This document shows positions 63,354-64,000 of a stretch of 64,000 bases of DNA, piece after piece. The position numbers and the translations under genes were made by a program. A model generated the notes under the pieces. The model saw only the letters and a program-made list of their open reading frames with translations. It did no database searches and was not told the origin of the DNA. Each line of letters starts with the position of its first letter. Position 1 is the stretch's first letter. Origin of the DNA: Leifsonia sp. Root4 (GTDB lineage: Bacteria; Actinomycetota; Actinomycetes; Actinomycetales; Microbacteriaceae). The DNA is taken from NCBI RefSeq assembly GCF_001425085.1, contig NZ_LMDN01000005.1, positions 1 through 64,000 of the forward strand, written 5' to 3'.

Positions 63354-64000
63354 TCAGACGAGCTCGTCGATGAAGCCGCGCACCGTCTCGACGACCAGAC
63401 GCGCGACCGTCGGGGCGTCGAGCGGTGATGACTTCAGCACCGTCATCGAATGATCGGCGCCGGGCACAGCGGTCACGCGGATGTCGCGGGTAGCGGCCGG
63501 ATCGCTGGCACGCGTGGCCTCGACGATCGCCGCTGACACCTCCTCCGCGTTGCCGAAGGTGTCCCGCTCGCCCTGCAGCACCAGCACCGGAACGGTCGGC
63601 TGAAGCAGTTCGTCGATCCGGGACTTCTCTGGCCGTCCCGGCGGGTGGAGCGGGAACGCGAGGCAGACCACGGCGACGGCGCCGACGTCACCCGCCGTCC
63701 GGCAGGCGACGCGAGCACCTGCGCTGCGGCCACCGACGATGAGGGGGAGTCCTGCGGCGATCTCGGCGACCTGTGGCGCCGCGGCCATCCAGCCCACGTC
63801 GAGTGCGGCGGGCCGGGGAGCGACACTGCGCCCGGCCAAACGCCATGGCTGCTCGAAGCGCACCACGGTGATGCCGAGACCGGGCAGGGCGGCCGCGAGC
63901 GCGAGCGTGTCGGCAGCGTCCTTCCTGCCACCTGCGCCATGACCGATCCAGAGCACCGCGCGCGGTTCGTCTGCGGCGTCGATGACGAGCCGTCCTGGTC
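63354..64000 (-). CDS. Alpha/beta-hydrolase family protein, 5' end outside the window
   Basis: At least 215 residues are encoded, and the reading frame stays open to the window edge (RLVIDAADEPRAVLWIGHGAGG), so the true start lies beyond 64000. The oxyanion segment IGHGAGG, nucleophile elbow GGRSAGA (Ser in G-x-S-x-G form), the acid in VLQGERDTFG and the late His in AVPGADHSM give a complete hydrolase set. It looks like the KANL3/Tex30-type small hydrolases. Substrate unknown. Confidence 0.88.
   Translation of the reverse strand, partial: PGRLVIDAADEPRAVLWIGHGAGGRKDAADTLALAAALPGLGITVVRFEQPWRLAGRSVAPRPAALDVGWMAAAPQVAEIAAGLPLIVGGRSAGARVACRTAGDVGAVAVVCLAFPLHPPGRPEKSRIDELLQPTVPVLVLQGERDTFGNAEEVSAAIVEATRASDPAATRDIRVTAVPGADHSMTVLKSSPLDAPTVARLVVETVRGFIDELV

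Overview
The window is a high-GC actinobacterial chromosome segment. Gene content, codon bias, many GTG starts and short 4-base ATGA/GTGA overlaps suggest Microbacteriaceae; the family assignment is inference, the phylum is well supported. The window opens at the 3' end of a 5S rRNA. Most of it is a conserved core block whose order, from memory of Mycobacterium tuberculosis, resembles two stretches there: mfd-mazG-eno-divIC-DUF501-ppx, and greA-DUF4307-(mca)-small membrane protein-trhA-uppS ... phoH2 ... fumC-DUF4245-xseB-xseA-ispH ... ychF. Insertions, losses and shuffling separate the shared genes.

Layout: 0-9.4 kb holds the 5S tail, mfd, a dispersed-repeat patch, a small unknown gene, nhaA, mazG, an ABC exporter pair and ferritin. 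9.4-19.6 kb holds an alpha/beta hydrolase with membrane segments, hisS, eno, divIC, DUF501, a mycosin-like subtilase, a type II NADH dehydrogenase with a Lys/Ala-rich tail, an unusual tRNA with a UAA anticodon, and ppx. 19.7-25.8 kb is accessory: a TetR-MFS-PLP enzyme-lactone oxidase operon and an ABC exporter. 26-38 kb holds lemA-htpX, a YcaQ/AlkX-type glycosylase, a PotABCD-like importer, an AI-2E family permease, ilvA, a GNAT protein, greA and DUF4307. 38-58 kb holds trhA, uppS, a class V aminotransferase, PIN-PhoH, fumC, a carbonic anhydrase, DUF4245, xseB, xseA, ispH, fba, glpX, ald with a divergent Lrp regulator, rmuC, an exonuclease and an EamA transporter. 58.3-64 kb holds ychF and then an accessory stretch: DUF2252, an orphan gene, a hexapeptide acetyltransferase, a VOC protein, a methyltransferase and a hydrolase cut by the window edge.

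Metabolically the core links lower glycolysis and gluconeogenesis (eno, fba, glpX), the TCA cycle (fumC), cell-wall lipid carrier and isoprenoid synthesis (uppS, ispH), and DNA repair (mfd, xseAB, rmuC, ycaQ). The signals most worth following are: partial copies of the ychF 3' end flanking a DUF2252 gene; kinase-like motifs in permuted order in that DUF2252 protein; a perfect 11-bp inverted repeat between the acetyltransferase and VOC genes; a tRNA with Leu-type anticodon but a short variable loop; a recurring TANNNT box 6-9 bases before the start codon, suggesting widespread leaderless transcription; and a palindromic repeat family found only between convergent genes.
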